64,000 nt of DNA from NCBI GenBank assembly GCA_029252805.1, contig JAQXAR010000004.1:25840-89839 (forward strand). Direction: 5' to 3'. Within the stretch, counting starts at the first letter, position 1. Each line of letters begins with the position of its first letter. The translations under genes and the position numbers were made by a program. The DNA is from Rickettsiales bacterium. GTDB lineage: Bacteria > Pseudomonadota > Alphaproteobacteria > Rickettsiales > JALZUV01. This document shows positions 28,289 to 37,182 of this stretch, piece by piece. The notes beneath the pieces were generated by a model. That model saw only the letters and a list, made by a program, of their open reading frames with translations. It had not been told where the DNA came from and did not search any database.

Positions 28289-28396
28289 TTTCTCGTCATA
28301 ACCGGCACAGACCAGTATCTTAGGGCCCTCACACCCCAAAGCTTTGCGAATAAGATTAGCGGCAGTTCCGGCCTTCGCTGGAATAACGATATTCCT

Positions 28397-29263
28397 TCAG
28401 GCAGTCGATTTTATTCCCTGCGCCCAAAGCAGCGTTTCATGATCAGCAAAATCGAGTGAGAATTTCGCGGCCTTTTTCGTTGCAGCTTTTGCACGATAAG
28501 CCACGCCCATGCCGGCATGTTGCAGCATAGGAATATCGTTAGCCCCATCACCAATCGCCAACACATCTTCTGACGTAATACCGAGTTGGTTGATCTTATG
28601 TTCTAAAATTTTCAGCTTGGAATCTTTGGTGAGAACCGGAGCAACGATCTCGCCGGTTAGCACACCATTTTCAACCGCCAAGCGGTTACCGTAATGCTCT
28701 TCAAAACCCGCTCTGCGGGCCACGCGTTCGGTAAAGAAGACGAAACCACCACTCACAAGAATCGCTTTCGCACCTTCGCGCTTCATGCCTTTTACCAACC
28801 ATTCAATCCCTTCTGATAGGGTCAGACGCTCGTCAAATACTTGCTGCATTGTCGCTTCTGGCAAACCTTTCAACAATGCCACACGCTCACGTAAGGCGGC
28901 TTCGAAATCCAATTCTCCGCGCATCGCTGCTTCGGTAATACCCACTACCTTTTCGCGGAAACCGGCAAAATCTGCCAACTCATCAATGCATTCTTGTTCG
29001 ATCACGGTTGAGTCCATATCGCAGATGAGAAGCTTCTTCGGTGCAAAAGGTCCTTCATCTTTCTTGAAGAATAAATCTACCTCCGCCGATTCGCGCGCAG
29101 CGATTATTTGCACTCCCGCGGGCGCACTACGAAAGCGCATCACCAAAGCACGGTTACGGCGCAACCATTTCCACTGGTTGGGCGCCAATGCTGAAGTAAG
29201 AAGCTCACGACGTTCCTCATCAAGCGGCTTATCTTTCGATGCTAATGCGCAGATACTATACAT
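28397..29263 (-). CDS. serB: phosphoserine phosphatase SerB
   Basis: SerB is the last enzyme of serine biosynthesis, a HAD-family phosphatase. The 288-aa protein has motif I LLICDMDSTVIEQECIDELA (residues about 78-97), motif II VSGGFVFF, Lys in KLKILEHK, and motif IV AIGDGANDIPML. The first ~75 residues form the variable N-terminal domain. It starts 15 bases after the virD4 stop on the same strand and may be transcribed with the T4SS cluster. The 108 bases after its stop hold no gene. Confidence 0.95.
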   Translation of the reverse strand: MYSICALASKDKPLDEERRELLTSALAPNQWKWLRRNRALVMRFRSAPAGVQIIAARESAEVDLFFKKDEGPFAPKKLLICDMDSTVIEQECIDELADFAGFREKVVGITEAAMRGELDFEAALRERVALLKGLPEATMQQVFDERLTLSEGIEWLVKGMKREGAKAILVSGGFVFFTERVARRAGFEEHYGNRLAVENGVLTGEIVAPVLTKDSKLKILEHKINQLGITSEDVLAIGDGANDIPMLQHAGMGVAYRAKAATKKAAKFSLDFADHETLLWAQGIKSTA

Positions 29264-29278
29264 GATATTTGCCTAAAT

Positions 29279-31156
29279 TTACGTTGTTGCCACATCGGAG
29301 CCACCGCCCGGTACATCGTTACTTGGTGGAGCTGACGCCGCATCGGCTGGTGGTGCTTCAGCCTCGGGAGCTGGCTCGGCTTTTTTGCGCGGGTCATATG
29401 GCTCTTGCGTTGGCACATCAACCGGTACCGGCCCCGTCATTTGCTTAAACTGATTCTGGCCCCATGCACGCTTACAGAAAAACGGATCCTCGAAATAGAA
29501 AATCTTTTGCGTTCTAATCGGCGGGAATGACTCGATCAATAGAATCTGTTGGTCACGCGGCAAAGTAATCACCTCTTGCGGCAGCAACAATGCACGCTGA
29601 ATTTCCGATTCATTCATGGTACGAGAGCCTGGATTCAAATCGAGGAATTTCGGTTTATTATGCGAATATTGCTTCACGGTTTTATTACCAATAAGCTGCG
29701 AAATCATATTCGCCGTATCAATATTATTCGCCGCAAACGTCACACGGTAATAACTATTCGAGAGGAATGAGTTCATGCCAGCTTCTTCGTAAATACCTTT
29801 AAGCTGTTGAGTATCCTGAGCAATTAAGAAGAGTTTCACACGGTACCCACGGAAATAAGCGATACCACTTTGGAATGCTTGCATCTCGCCAAGGGTCGGA
29901 AACTCATCCATTACGAAGAGCACACCGTATGGCTCTTCTGCCGTTGGCATATTACGCGTTAAGAAATCAGCCGCTTGCTGATAGAATACTTTTAGAAGCG
30001 GCTCAAGACGTTGCAAGTTATCCGGTGTCACACCACAATAAACGGTCAGTTTTTCTCTCTTCAACTGCATCATATTAAAGTCAGAAGAGGCCGTTGACGT
30101 ATCAATCAATGGGTTGGCCCATAGCTCCAAACCGGAGTTCATGGTAGAGATTACACCCGAGCGCTCTTTATCGGCTTTTTGCAAGAATGCGGCGATATTC
30201 ATATAGGATACCGGGTGAATCTTCTTACCAATTGTATCCAATACTACGGCAAGCGAGTAAACTACATCATCCGAACGCATGGTACGCACCACTTCGCCAA
30301 AACTAGTAGGCTTATTCGGATCCGCACAGAGATAGAGAATAACGCCCATCAAAAGCGAGCGCGCTTCATTCATCCAAAACTCTTGCTCTGGCAGAATAAG
30401 ATTACAGATTTTTTGTACATCATCCACCATTTGACCGGGCTTGGTCGAGATCCAATCAAGTGGATTGTAACAATGGGTATGCCCATCCGGGTCAGCCGGG
30501 TTCCATACGTAACAACTTTGACCAATTGACTGACGCCAACCGGACGTTACGAGGAAGTTCTCTAACTTAATATCGTGACACACCACCGACTCTTCCCAGA
30601 AAAGAAGGTTCGGCAATACAAAACCCACACCTTTACCAGAACCGGTCGGTGCGAAGAGCAATGCATGTTGGAAATCATCCGCCACAAGATAATTTTTGGC
30701 TCCCGTACGCCCCAGTAAGAAGCCCTTCTTAGAGCGCAACCCGGCACGTTTAATATCCGCTTCAGACGCCCATTTCGCCGAACCATGGATTTCTTCCTTC
30801 TCTGAAAACGGACGAAAATCAAGAAGCGGCGCACGCATCATCCATAGCAGCACAATCATCCCGAAAATCGAGCCAAAGATGGGACCGAATAATTTCATCT
30901 GAAAATCAGAATCTTGCAACTGCGGATGGGTGCTATAAGGCAAATAGAAGTCTACAAACATCCATTTCATATACGTCCACCAGCTCAGCGGATTTACCAT
31001 TAACTTGGCATAGGCCTCACCATATTGCTCACCATAAAGATGAGATAATGCAAAATAGATACTGCCGATGCCCCCCAAATAAATCGGGATGATCATTAAA
31101 ATCAGAATCACCCCTGCAATGAGGAAAAAATTCGCAGTTTCTGAATTAGTGGCCAT
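29279..31156 (-). CDS. virD4: VirD4 type IV coupling protein
   Basis: VirD4 is the ATPase that receives substrates and passes them to the T4SS channel. The 625-aa protein has N-terminal membrane helices (residues about 10-33 and 88-108), Walker A in LFAPTGSGKGVGFVLPN, Walker B in VLFVMDEFPTLG, and the RQ-type sensor region FLIAQDTQQLKGIYEEAG. The C-terminus after about residue 585 is a Pro/Ala/Glu-rich tail (KKAEPAPEAEAPPADAAS). It is the last T4SS gene, 8 bases after virB11, consistent with protein rather than plasmid export since no relaxase is nearby. Confidence 0.95.
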   Translation of the reverse strand: MATNSETANFFLIAGVILILMIIPIYLGGIGSIYFALSHLYGEQYGEAYAKLMVNPLSWWTYMKWMFVDFYLPYSTHPQLQDSDFQMKLFGPIFGSIFGMIVLLWMMRAPLLDFRPFSEKEEIHGSAKWASEADIKRAGLRSKKGFLLGRTGAKNYLVADDFQHALLFAPTGSGKGVGFVLPNLLFWEESVVCHDIKLENFLVTSGWRQSIGQSCYVWNPADPDGHTHCYNPLDWISTKPGQMVDDVQKICNLILPEQEFWMNEARSLLMGVILYLCADPNKPTSFGEVVRTMRSDDVVYSLAVVLDTIGKKIHPVSYMNIAAFLQKADKERSGVISTMNSGLELWANPLIDTSTASSDFNMMQLKREKLTVYCGVTPDNLQRLEPLLKVFYQQAADFLTRNMPTAEEPYGVLFVMDEFPTLGEMQAFQSGIAYFRGYRVKLFLIAQDTQQLKGIYEEAGMNSFLSNSYYRVTFAANNIDTANMISQLIGNKTVKQYSHNKPKFLDLNPGSRTMNESEIQRALLLPQEVITLPRDQQILLIESFPPIRTQKIFYFEDPFFCKRAWGQNQFKQMTGPVPVDVPTQEPYDPRKKAEPAPEAEAPPADAASAPPSNDVPGGGSDVATT

Positions 31157-31164
31157 GCGCCAAC

Positions 31165-32148
31165 TTACTCCCCTTCACCCTTAAAATAAACTTCCGATAC
31201 GTAACGACGTCCGCGATCACCGCGTTTTAATTGGATGATGACGTTAATCACATTTTCCACGTAGTTTTTAATCTGATCGCGTGTGATGCCAAGCCCCGCC
31301 TGCATTACCATTAAAATAAGCTGCTCCAGAGCCAAACTAGGCGTATCTGCGTGCAAGGTTGAAATCGAACCTGGGTGACCGGTATTAACGGCACGCAAGA
31401 AGCTAAATGCCTCGGCGCCACGCAACTCACCTACGATAATTCGATCTGGACGCAAACGTAAGCACGCTTCGATCAAATCTTGTGTCTCCACTTTCGCAAG
31501 CCCCTGCCCGCCTTTGGACGAAAGCAAATGCACACGATTGACAATATGATCAATTTTCACCTCACGCGCATCTTCCACGGTAATGATCCGTTCGCTGGAT
31601 GGAATTTCCTTCAAAGCTGCATTCACAAATGTCGTCTTACCGGTAGAGGTACCACCACTCACAATAATATTTTTCTTTAATGCAACCGACTGTTTAATAA
31701 ATTCTTTTACATTCCCCTCATCCAATAACTGACGAAGTTTAACATCATCGGTATTTTCAAGTTTACCCACCTCGGTCGATTGGAAAGCGCCAAAGCTCTC
31801 ATATTGATCAAGGTCTAAATCCAACGTACTTGGTTTACGAATAGACATAGCCACATTGCCCACCTCTACCGCAGGGGGAAACACAATTTGAATACGTTCG
31901 CCGTTCGGCAAGGTCGCCGAAAGCAAGGGCGATTCTTCACTAATATGCTGATCCGTCGATTGTGCAATCAAACGAGATAAGCTTTTCAAATGCTCAAGGT
32001 TAAATTCCGGAATCTCTTCACGACGCATTTCTCCGCGCTGTTCAACCCATGCTTCATGGGGACTATTGATTGAAATTTCGGTTACCCCATCACGTTCAAA
32101 TAACGCTTGGATCGGGGCTAAATAGGTTTGAAGCGCCGTAACACTCAT
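31165..32148 (-). CDS. virB11: VirB11 hexameric ATPase
   Basis: VirB11 is a secretion ATPase on the cytoplasmic face of the T4SS. The 327-aa protein has an N-terminal domain with EISINSPHEAWVEQRG, Walker A IVSGGTSTGKTTFVNAAL, Asp box ITVEDAREVKI, Walker B RIIVGELRGAEAFSFLRA and the His box GHPGSISTLHADTP. Its ATG overlaps the virB10 stop (ATGA), so the genes are coupled. Length is standard. Confidence 0.96.
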   Translation of the reverse strand: MSVTALQTYLAPIQALFERDGVTEISINSPHEAWVEQRGEMRREEIPEFNLEHLKSLSRLIAQSTDQHISEESPLLSATLPNGERIQIVFPPAVEVGNVAMSIRKPSTLDLDLDQYESFGAFQSTEVGKLENTDDVKLRQLLDEGNVKEFIKQSVALKKNIIVSGGTSTGKTTFVNAALKEIPSSERIITVEDAREVKIDHIVNRVHLLSSKGGQGLAKVETQDLIEACLRLRPDRIIVGELRGAEAFSFLRAVNTGHPGSISTLHADTPSLALEQLILMVMQAGLGITRDQIKNYVENVINVIIQLKRGDRGRRYVSEVYFKGEGE

Positions 32149-33332
32149 TGAATTATCCTCACTCCCCTTGCAGCTTCTCCAGGAAACTCCAAATCACGAT
32201 TTACATAGACTTTAAGCGGTGTACCTTGGTCGACTGTAATGCTCGGACGTGCATCCAACAAACCACCCACCACTTGTTTTGAGACTGCACCAATCGTAGC
32301 CACTCCTTCAGTGATTGCCGTTGTGACAGCATTCGTACTTTCTGTCGTCGCTCCATCCGTGCTCTGAGTCGTCGACGTCTCAGGCGGATCTAAAATAGCA
32401 TCACTAATACCTGCCAAAGTAATACCAAGAATCGAGGTCAGAACGGCGCCACCGAATATTTCGAAGTAACGGTCATCCACATGCCCCGCCATACCAGAAC
32501 GGCCCAGTCGATCAATCGTTTGCGAATTCAATTGGATATCTACACCATCCGGACGTATCAAACGGCTCCAAATAACAAAAACTCGTCCCTGTCCGCGCAC
32601 CGTATCCGCATTATAAGTACCAATAATGCGCGAACCTTTTGGAATAAGTACAGTATAGCCAGATTCTGCATAAACATCGCGCGTCACTAAAGCACGCAAC
32701 GGCCCCTCCAGCGTTGTATCCAACGCCGTTTCCAAAACAGCATCGATAATTTTCCCTTGCAGCACTAAGTTTTCCAAATCACCAACATGGGTAGCAACAG
32801 CACGCTCAGCTTGCGATTTACCATCCACTTCATCTTCACCCTTAGTCCCGTCAGGTAGATTATTAATAATCAGCATTTCTGAAGCCCGGCGTTGCTGAAG
32901 CTCTTCATTCGCAAGATCTCCTCCCATAAAATCGATGACTGGTGTCGCGGGAGGCGGGGGCAACTCTGGCAAAGCCTCCTCTTGCATAAGAGGTGGTGGC
33001 GGCGGCAAAGGTGGAGCCATAATAGGCGCCGCTGGCATAGGTATATCCGTCGCAGCAGCAACGGCAGCTCCATCTAAAGAAGCTCCTGTCTGGGGCGGTA
33101 TAGGAACTGACACTTCATCGTCACCTGAAAAAACCTGATACAGAATAAATAAACCCAGAAGCCCACCTATCACCATCAAAATCATATTTTTATTGGCTGA
33201 TGAGGCAACTGCAGGGCCACTATTATCGCCAAAGGCGCCCTCCTCTGGAGGCTGCGCCTCCGGAGAATAACCTTCCTCCTCATATCCACCGGAACCATCA
33301 GGAGGAGGAGGTTTTTGTTCTTCATCTGACAT
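32145..33332 (-). CDS. virB10: VirB10 T4SS core protein
   Basis: VirB10 spans both membranes and senses ATPase energy. The 395-aa protein has an acidic/Gly/Pro cytoplasmic N-terminus, one transmembrane helix (MILMVIGGLLGLFILYQVF, residues about 50-68), a Pro-rich periplasmic stretch (PPLPPPPPLM and similar, about 95-135), and the TrbI-type C-terminal barrel: LRALVTRDVYAESGYTVLIP, KGSRIIGTYNADTVRGQGRV, WSRLIRPDGVDI, and FEIFGGAVLTSILG with the antenna region. It overlaps virB9 by one base and virB11 by four. Confidence 0.96.
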   Translation of the reverse strand: MSDEEQKPPPPDGSGGYEEEGYSPEAQPPEEGAFGDNSGPAVASSANKNMILMVIGGLLGLFILYQVFSGDDEVSVPIPPQTGASLDGAAVAAATDIPMPAAPIMAPPLPPPPPLMQEEALPELPPPPATPVIDFMGGDLANEELQQRRASEMLIINNLPDGTKGEDEVDGKSQAERAVATHVGDLENLVLQGKIIDAVLETALDTTLEGPLRALVTRDVYAESGYTVLIPKGSRIIGTYNADTVRGQGRVFVIWSRLIRPDGVDIQLNSQTIDRLGRSGMAGHVDDRYFEIFGGAVLTSILGITLAGISDAILDPPETSTTQSTDGATTESTNAVTTAITEGVATIGAVSKQVVGGLLDARPSITVDQGTPLKVYVNRDLEFPGEAARGVRIIQ

Positions 33333-34465
33333 CAGAACTGAATATAACCACCCGGTGCCGCTGAAGGCAAGGGCAGTCCCATAGGCGAAACATTCATCGA
33401 GGAGGAGGAGGAGAATTCATCTGCAGCACTCGGCTTCATAAATCGATCGAGCGACGGCAAACGACGTGGGGCCAGCAACGGATTTCGATAAGAGCCCTGA
33501 GGGTACTCCCGCGCCAATTGTTGCGCAGGCTTACCCATCTCATTAACAATAAAAGGAGCTCGCGGATGCGGCATCTTTGGCGGCGGCGCAACGGCGACAT
33601 GTGGCGGAACAATCATACCGAAAGGCTTTCGCGCCACATTTACTGGAGGCACAGGTGTAGCCGGACGCATCATCATTTGCGGCGAAGCCATTGGCGGGGC
33701 AGATACAGGCGGCAATGCGGGTGAATAAAGCGGTTGCCCCATAGGCATTTGAGGCAACTGTGGTCGCTGCATCGCGATAGATGGCTGAGGAGCCATTGAG
33801 CCAAACATCGGCGGCAACTGCGCCATAGATGAAAATGCTGGTGCGGATAAAGGTGGCAATGCAGGCAGCGCCGGAAGCATCGACATTGATGGCATTTGTG
33901 GTGCCATCTGTGGCATCATCGGCTGAAGCATTGGTGCAGGCATCATCATTTGTGGCGCCATCTGTGGCATCATCGGCTGAGGCATAGGTGCAGTCGGATA
34001 CGCAGCCATCATTGGTCGCGCTTGCTGGGGCGCAGACACAAACTGATTTGGCGAATCAGATGGATAGTAAAATCGCACCACATAAACCAACTCATCCCAG
34101 CCCTGCTGCCCTGGCTGTGCCGAGTAAAGATCAAACTGGTATGTACGCTCACTTGTAATAACCGTCATGTTCGTATGCGCTTTATCTTCCATCGCCCGCA
34201 CAAAAATTCGATTCTCATCCGGTGTAATCTGCCACCCCGAACGATCACCCACAGAGATCGTTTCAATTTCCTCCTCTTCACCAAATTCTAAATTCATTTG
34301 GTACCCATAATGAGTCAACACGCGATACACATCGTTAGCATTATAAACAAATGTCTTAATACGACTATCTGTCGGCACGGGCGTACCCGTCACATAAGCG
34401 AAACTCGATGTTGCCCAAAGCACCACCGAAGCCAAACAAACAAGTAACTTGAGTTTCTTCATCAT
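33332..34465 (-). CDS. virB9: VirB9 N-terminal domain with Met/Pro-rich tail
   Basis: This 377-aa protein has a signal peptide (1-23) and a clear VirB9 N-terminal domain to about residue 140: IKTFVYNANDVYRVLTHYGYQ, ETISVGDRSGWQITPDENRIF, TNMTVITSERTYQFDLY. The usual C-terminal domain (the YxxRG and FDDGxxTYxxF strands) is absent. Instead there are about 230 residues rich in Met, Pro, Gln and Ala, including QPMMPQMAPQM twice. This agrees with loss or replacement of the part that contacts VirB7 and the outer membrane. The complete domain exists in the detached copy at 8702-9475. I recall that one of the two rickettsial RvhB9 proteins is also atypical; this should be compared. Confidence 0.88.
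   Translation of the reverse strand: MMKKLKLLVCLASVVLWATSSFAYVTGTPVPTDSRIKTFVYNANDVYRVLTHYGYQMNLEFGEEEEIETISVGDRSGWQITPDENRIFVRAMEDKAHTNMTVITSERTYQFDLYSAQPGQQGWDELVYVVRFYYPSDSPNQFVSAPQQARPMMAAYPTAPMPQPMMPQMAPQMMMPAPMLQPMMPQMAPQMPSMSMLPALPALPPLSAPAFSSMAQLPPMFGSMAPQPSIAMQRPQLPQMPMGQPLYSPALPPVSAPPMASPQMMMRPATPVPPVNVARKPFGMIVPPHVAVAPPPKMPHPRAPFIVNEMGKPAQQLAREYPQGSYRNPLLAPRRLPSLDRFMKPSAADEFSSSSSMNVSPMGLPLPSAAPGGYIQF
33893..34000 (-). repeat. two 54-bp direct repeats inside virB9
   Basis: Two adjacent 54-bp units, starting at 33893 and 33947, are nearly identical over about their first 42 bases. They encode the repeated Met/Pro/Gln segment of the tail. This looks like slippage-type expansion of coding sequence. 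Confidence 0.75.
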
Positions 34466-35169
34466 TGTAAAACCTCATTATCGACCTGATACGACAACAC
34501 TCTAAATCCAATTGGATTTAAGTAACGCTCTTCCACCGCCAGATTGAGAGTTGTGTAAGTATATTCCATTAAAATCACGCGATCATATTGCGTTTTGCTT
34601 TGAGCATTTTCAATGATTCTCACCCGAACTTGAATCTGACATGTCACATCTGCGCACGTCCCGTTCTTATCAAGACGCGCCATTGATTTAATCTTCACTT
34701 CACGCGTTCCAGCCCCACCCGACTTAGCAAGAAAACTATCTGGGTTATTAGGGTTCACTTCCCAAGCATATTGACGGAACACGGCCGAAGGGTCGGAGCT
34801 CAAGCGCACCACATGGAAATTTTGTTGGATCGCCGCGTTAAACGTTTCACGCGCCTTAATATAACGCACAATAAAGAAATTATTAATCGACTCCTGCGCA
34901 CCCAACTCTCTCGCTGTAGCCGCACGCACCACCTGCGTCATACCGCTACGTGGCTCCACCTGAATCACGAAAGGCTCAACGGTAACAATCGGAATGTTGC
35001 GATAAACAAAGAAAATCGCAACCGCAGAAAAAATAATTGCCATGAGAGAGATTACGGTGAGTACATTGCGCTGAACAAGCACAGACTGATGCCGGTCCGT
35101 ATACCAGTTCTTTTGGGTCGTTTCCCCAGCATTCTTTTTGCCTAGGAGCTCTTGCAGCTTACTCAGCAT
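34462..35169 (-). CDS. virB8: VirB8 T4SS inner-membrane protein, main copy
   Basis: This 235-aa protein has a short cytoplasmic N-terminus, a transmembrane helix (VISLMAIIFSAVAIFFVY, residues about 38-55) and a periplasmic domain ending LNPIGFRVLSYQVDNE, the conserved VirB8 NPxGFxVxxYxxD motif. It is the standard copy; the divergent one lies at 7934-8698. The stop overlaps the virB9 start (ATGA). A 93-base gap separates it from virB6. Confidence 0.93.
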   Translation of the reverse strand: MLSKLQELLGKKNAGETTQKNWYTDRHQSVLVQRNVLTVISLMAIIFSAVAIFFVYRNIPIVTVEPFVIQVEPRSGMTQVVRAATARELGAQESINNFFIVRYIKARETFNAAIQQNFHVVRLSSDPSAVFRQYAWEVNPNNPDSFLAKSGGAGTREVKIKSMARLDKNGTCADVTCQIQVRVRIIENAQSKTQYDRVILMEYTYTTLNLAVEERYLNPIGFRVLSYQVDNEVLQ

Positions 35170-35262
35170 GCCAACACTCTCTTATTATTTTTAAGACAAA
35201 ATTAGACTGATTCTACCGTTCACGCAAGGCAGGAAATGGGATAAAAATAGGCGACCCTATCA

Positions 35263-37182
35263 TTAGCCTCCACCTGGCTCTTCGAGTGTGCTATCTATTA
35301 CAGACTTACCTACGGATTTCGGATTTTTCTCTAATTTACGGAGCCCTTGTTTATATTCTTTACCCGCCGCCTTGTCGCGCTTCACGTCGCTTTCCTGAGC
35401 ATCTCGAATGTCTTTAGCTTTGACTGCATTTTCATGTGCTTTTGCTAAATTCTGATTCGCCACCGTTACCTGATCCAGTGTCGCCTCTCCCTTACGATAG
35501 AGCTTTTGTATACTTTCCGCTTTTGTTTTGGCATCACTATAGGTTTCAATGGTCGTTCTCACTTGCGTGTTGGCTTGCTCTTTTGCCCTGTCAAGATCGC
35601 GCCGCTCCTGATTATAACTAGTATCGTTTTCATCCTGATTTCCTCCACCATACATCACATGCTCACCATTTGCTGCAGTAGCAAAACCACCCGCCGTAGC
35701 ACTAAATACTCGGCCCACTGTCGTATTGGCTAAGAAGCCGCGATCAGACGATGTTTGACCATCGGTTCGCCAGCGCTGTTTAGCGCCAGTCTCAAATAAC
35801 ACACTCCCCGTATGCAGCGCGCTCGAAACCGAATGGTACCTTGCCCCCATCGTAGACGCTCCGGTAATAGTATGTATGAGCTTCGCTCCACCCAGCATTC
35901 TCGCCATATCAGGGCCCATTTTCATGAATTCCTCCATGATCATCGTTATGATGAATAGCGCAACCCCATTAAGCGCCAGATATTTAAAGAACACCCCATG
36001 CGCCATAACCTTGCCCCAATCCAATGCTTTTTTCGGAGTTGGGCAAGGAGCGCCTGTATCAAGCCAAGGCCTTCCAAAGTGAATAGTAGGATCATAAGGC
36101 ACCCCTCCGCCCTTCTCTGTTGTAAAATTGGGCTCACAAATACTACAAGCTGTGACTTCACCAATGTTAAGCCACCCACCTGAAAGGTTCCCGGTATGCG
36201 GCATTATCAATAGATCGAGCTCTTTTATGAAAGCTCCTAAATCGACCAAGGCAGCAAAGCCCATAATAGCAAAAATAATAAAAATCTGAATCACATTGGA
36301 ACCCAAATAAGATAGCCAATGCGTGAATAAATCATCTGTTGTTTTAAACAGCGCGAAACTGACAAAGATCGGCATCGCAGCGATCAGGAACGTGACCATG
36401 ATCAACGCATAAAGATATCCGTAAGCGGCACGGGCAAAGAAACCCAAATAGGTAATCAACGCCATGAACACGATCCCTGCAGCGAAAGGAACCACAAGTA
36501 ATAACCCGCCTAAAAAGGTTAAGGTTGTACACGGGTTAACATTGCTCGCCTTTTCATGAACCTTTTTTACAAGCCAATCCACTTTATTATCCGCTTCCGT
36601 AAAGGCATTCCCGCCACCACTGAGGCCCACGGAGTTTTCAATCGCCGAAGCGGCGCTACCTGCTGTGGCAGCTAAATCAGTAAAGCCTAACATCATCAGC
36701 CTGACCGTATTTTTCATGATCCCAACATAAAGGCCATAGGCAAGGTCAAGCGCCACCCCCGCATTGGTTACAAAAAGAGTGACCAAGCCCATTTTGAAAA
36801 TCAGCAGAGACACATCTTTAACGGTAAACCGAACAATGCCGGTCGCAAAACAAATGCCCGTCACCGCCATCAACAGCATCATCATCGCTGCAAAAGGCGC
36901 TACCCATGCATCACGAATGGCACAAAAAGCGGTTCCCAACACCAGCCCAAGTGTCGTCTCAATAATACAGAAAAAGCGCGCAAACATTGATGCATTGGAA
37001 GCGCAGATAAAAGGATCACCTGGCTTATTCGCAAAGAGGCTATCACCGGGCGCCACTCCACCGGTACAAACCGTGCCTAGATTGCCGCTTATTTCGATAC
37101 CTAAAATCTGCGCCTGCGCAATCGCCGGGAAAAAACTCACTCCCAGCAAAATTAAACACAGAACCGCAAATTTTTGTATCAT
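35263..37182 (-). CDS. virB6: VirB6/TrbL-like polytopic T4SS protein
   Basis: This is a 639-aa membrane protein of the inner-membrane channel. It has a signal-like first helix (IQKFAVLCLILLGVSFFPAI), then about six to seven further transmembrane segments between residues 60 and 420, including the VirB6 block AAYGYLYALIMVTFLIAAMPIF and ALFKTTDDLFTHWLSYLGSN. After about residue 470 comes a hydrophilic, coiled, Lys/Glu/Asn-rich C-terminal extension (RRDLDRAKEQANTQVRTT). Extended VirB6 proteins are typical of rickettsial T4SS. I chose ATG 37182, which overlaps the virB4 stop as ATGA; an in-frame start 13 codons earlier lies inside virB4. Confidence 0.92.
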   Translation of the reverse strand: MIQKFAVLCLILLGVSFFPAIAQAQILGIEISGNLGTVCTGGVAPGDSLFANKPGDPFICASNASMFARFFCIIETTLGLVLGTAFCAIRDAWVAPFAAMMMLLMAVTGICFATGIVRFTVKDVSLLIFKMGLVTLFVTNAGVALDLAYGLYVGIMKNTVRLMMLGFTDLAATAGSAASAIENSVGLSGGGNAFTEADNKVDWLVKKVHEKASNVNPCTTLTFLGGLLLVVPFAAGIVFMALITYLGFFARAAYGYLYALIMVTFLIAAMPIFVSFALFKTTDDLFTHWLSYLGSNVIQIFIIFAIMGFAALVDLGAFIKELDLLIMPHTGNLSGGWLNIGEVTACSICEPNFTTEKGGGVPYDPTIHFGRPWLDTGAPCPTPKKALDWGKVMAHGVFFKYLALNGVALFIITMIMEEFMKMGPDMARMLGGAKLIHTITGASTMGARYHSVSSALHTGSVLFETGAKQRWRTDGQTSSDRGFLANTTVGRVFSATAGGFATAANGEHVMYGGGNQDENDTSYNQERRDLDRAKEQANTQVRTTIETYSDAKTKAESIQKLYRKGEATLDQVTVANQNLAKAHENAVKAKDIRDAQESDVKRDKAAGKEYKQGLRKLEKNPKSVGKSVIDSTLEEPGGG

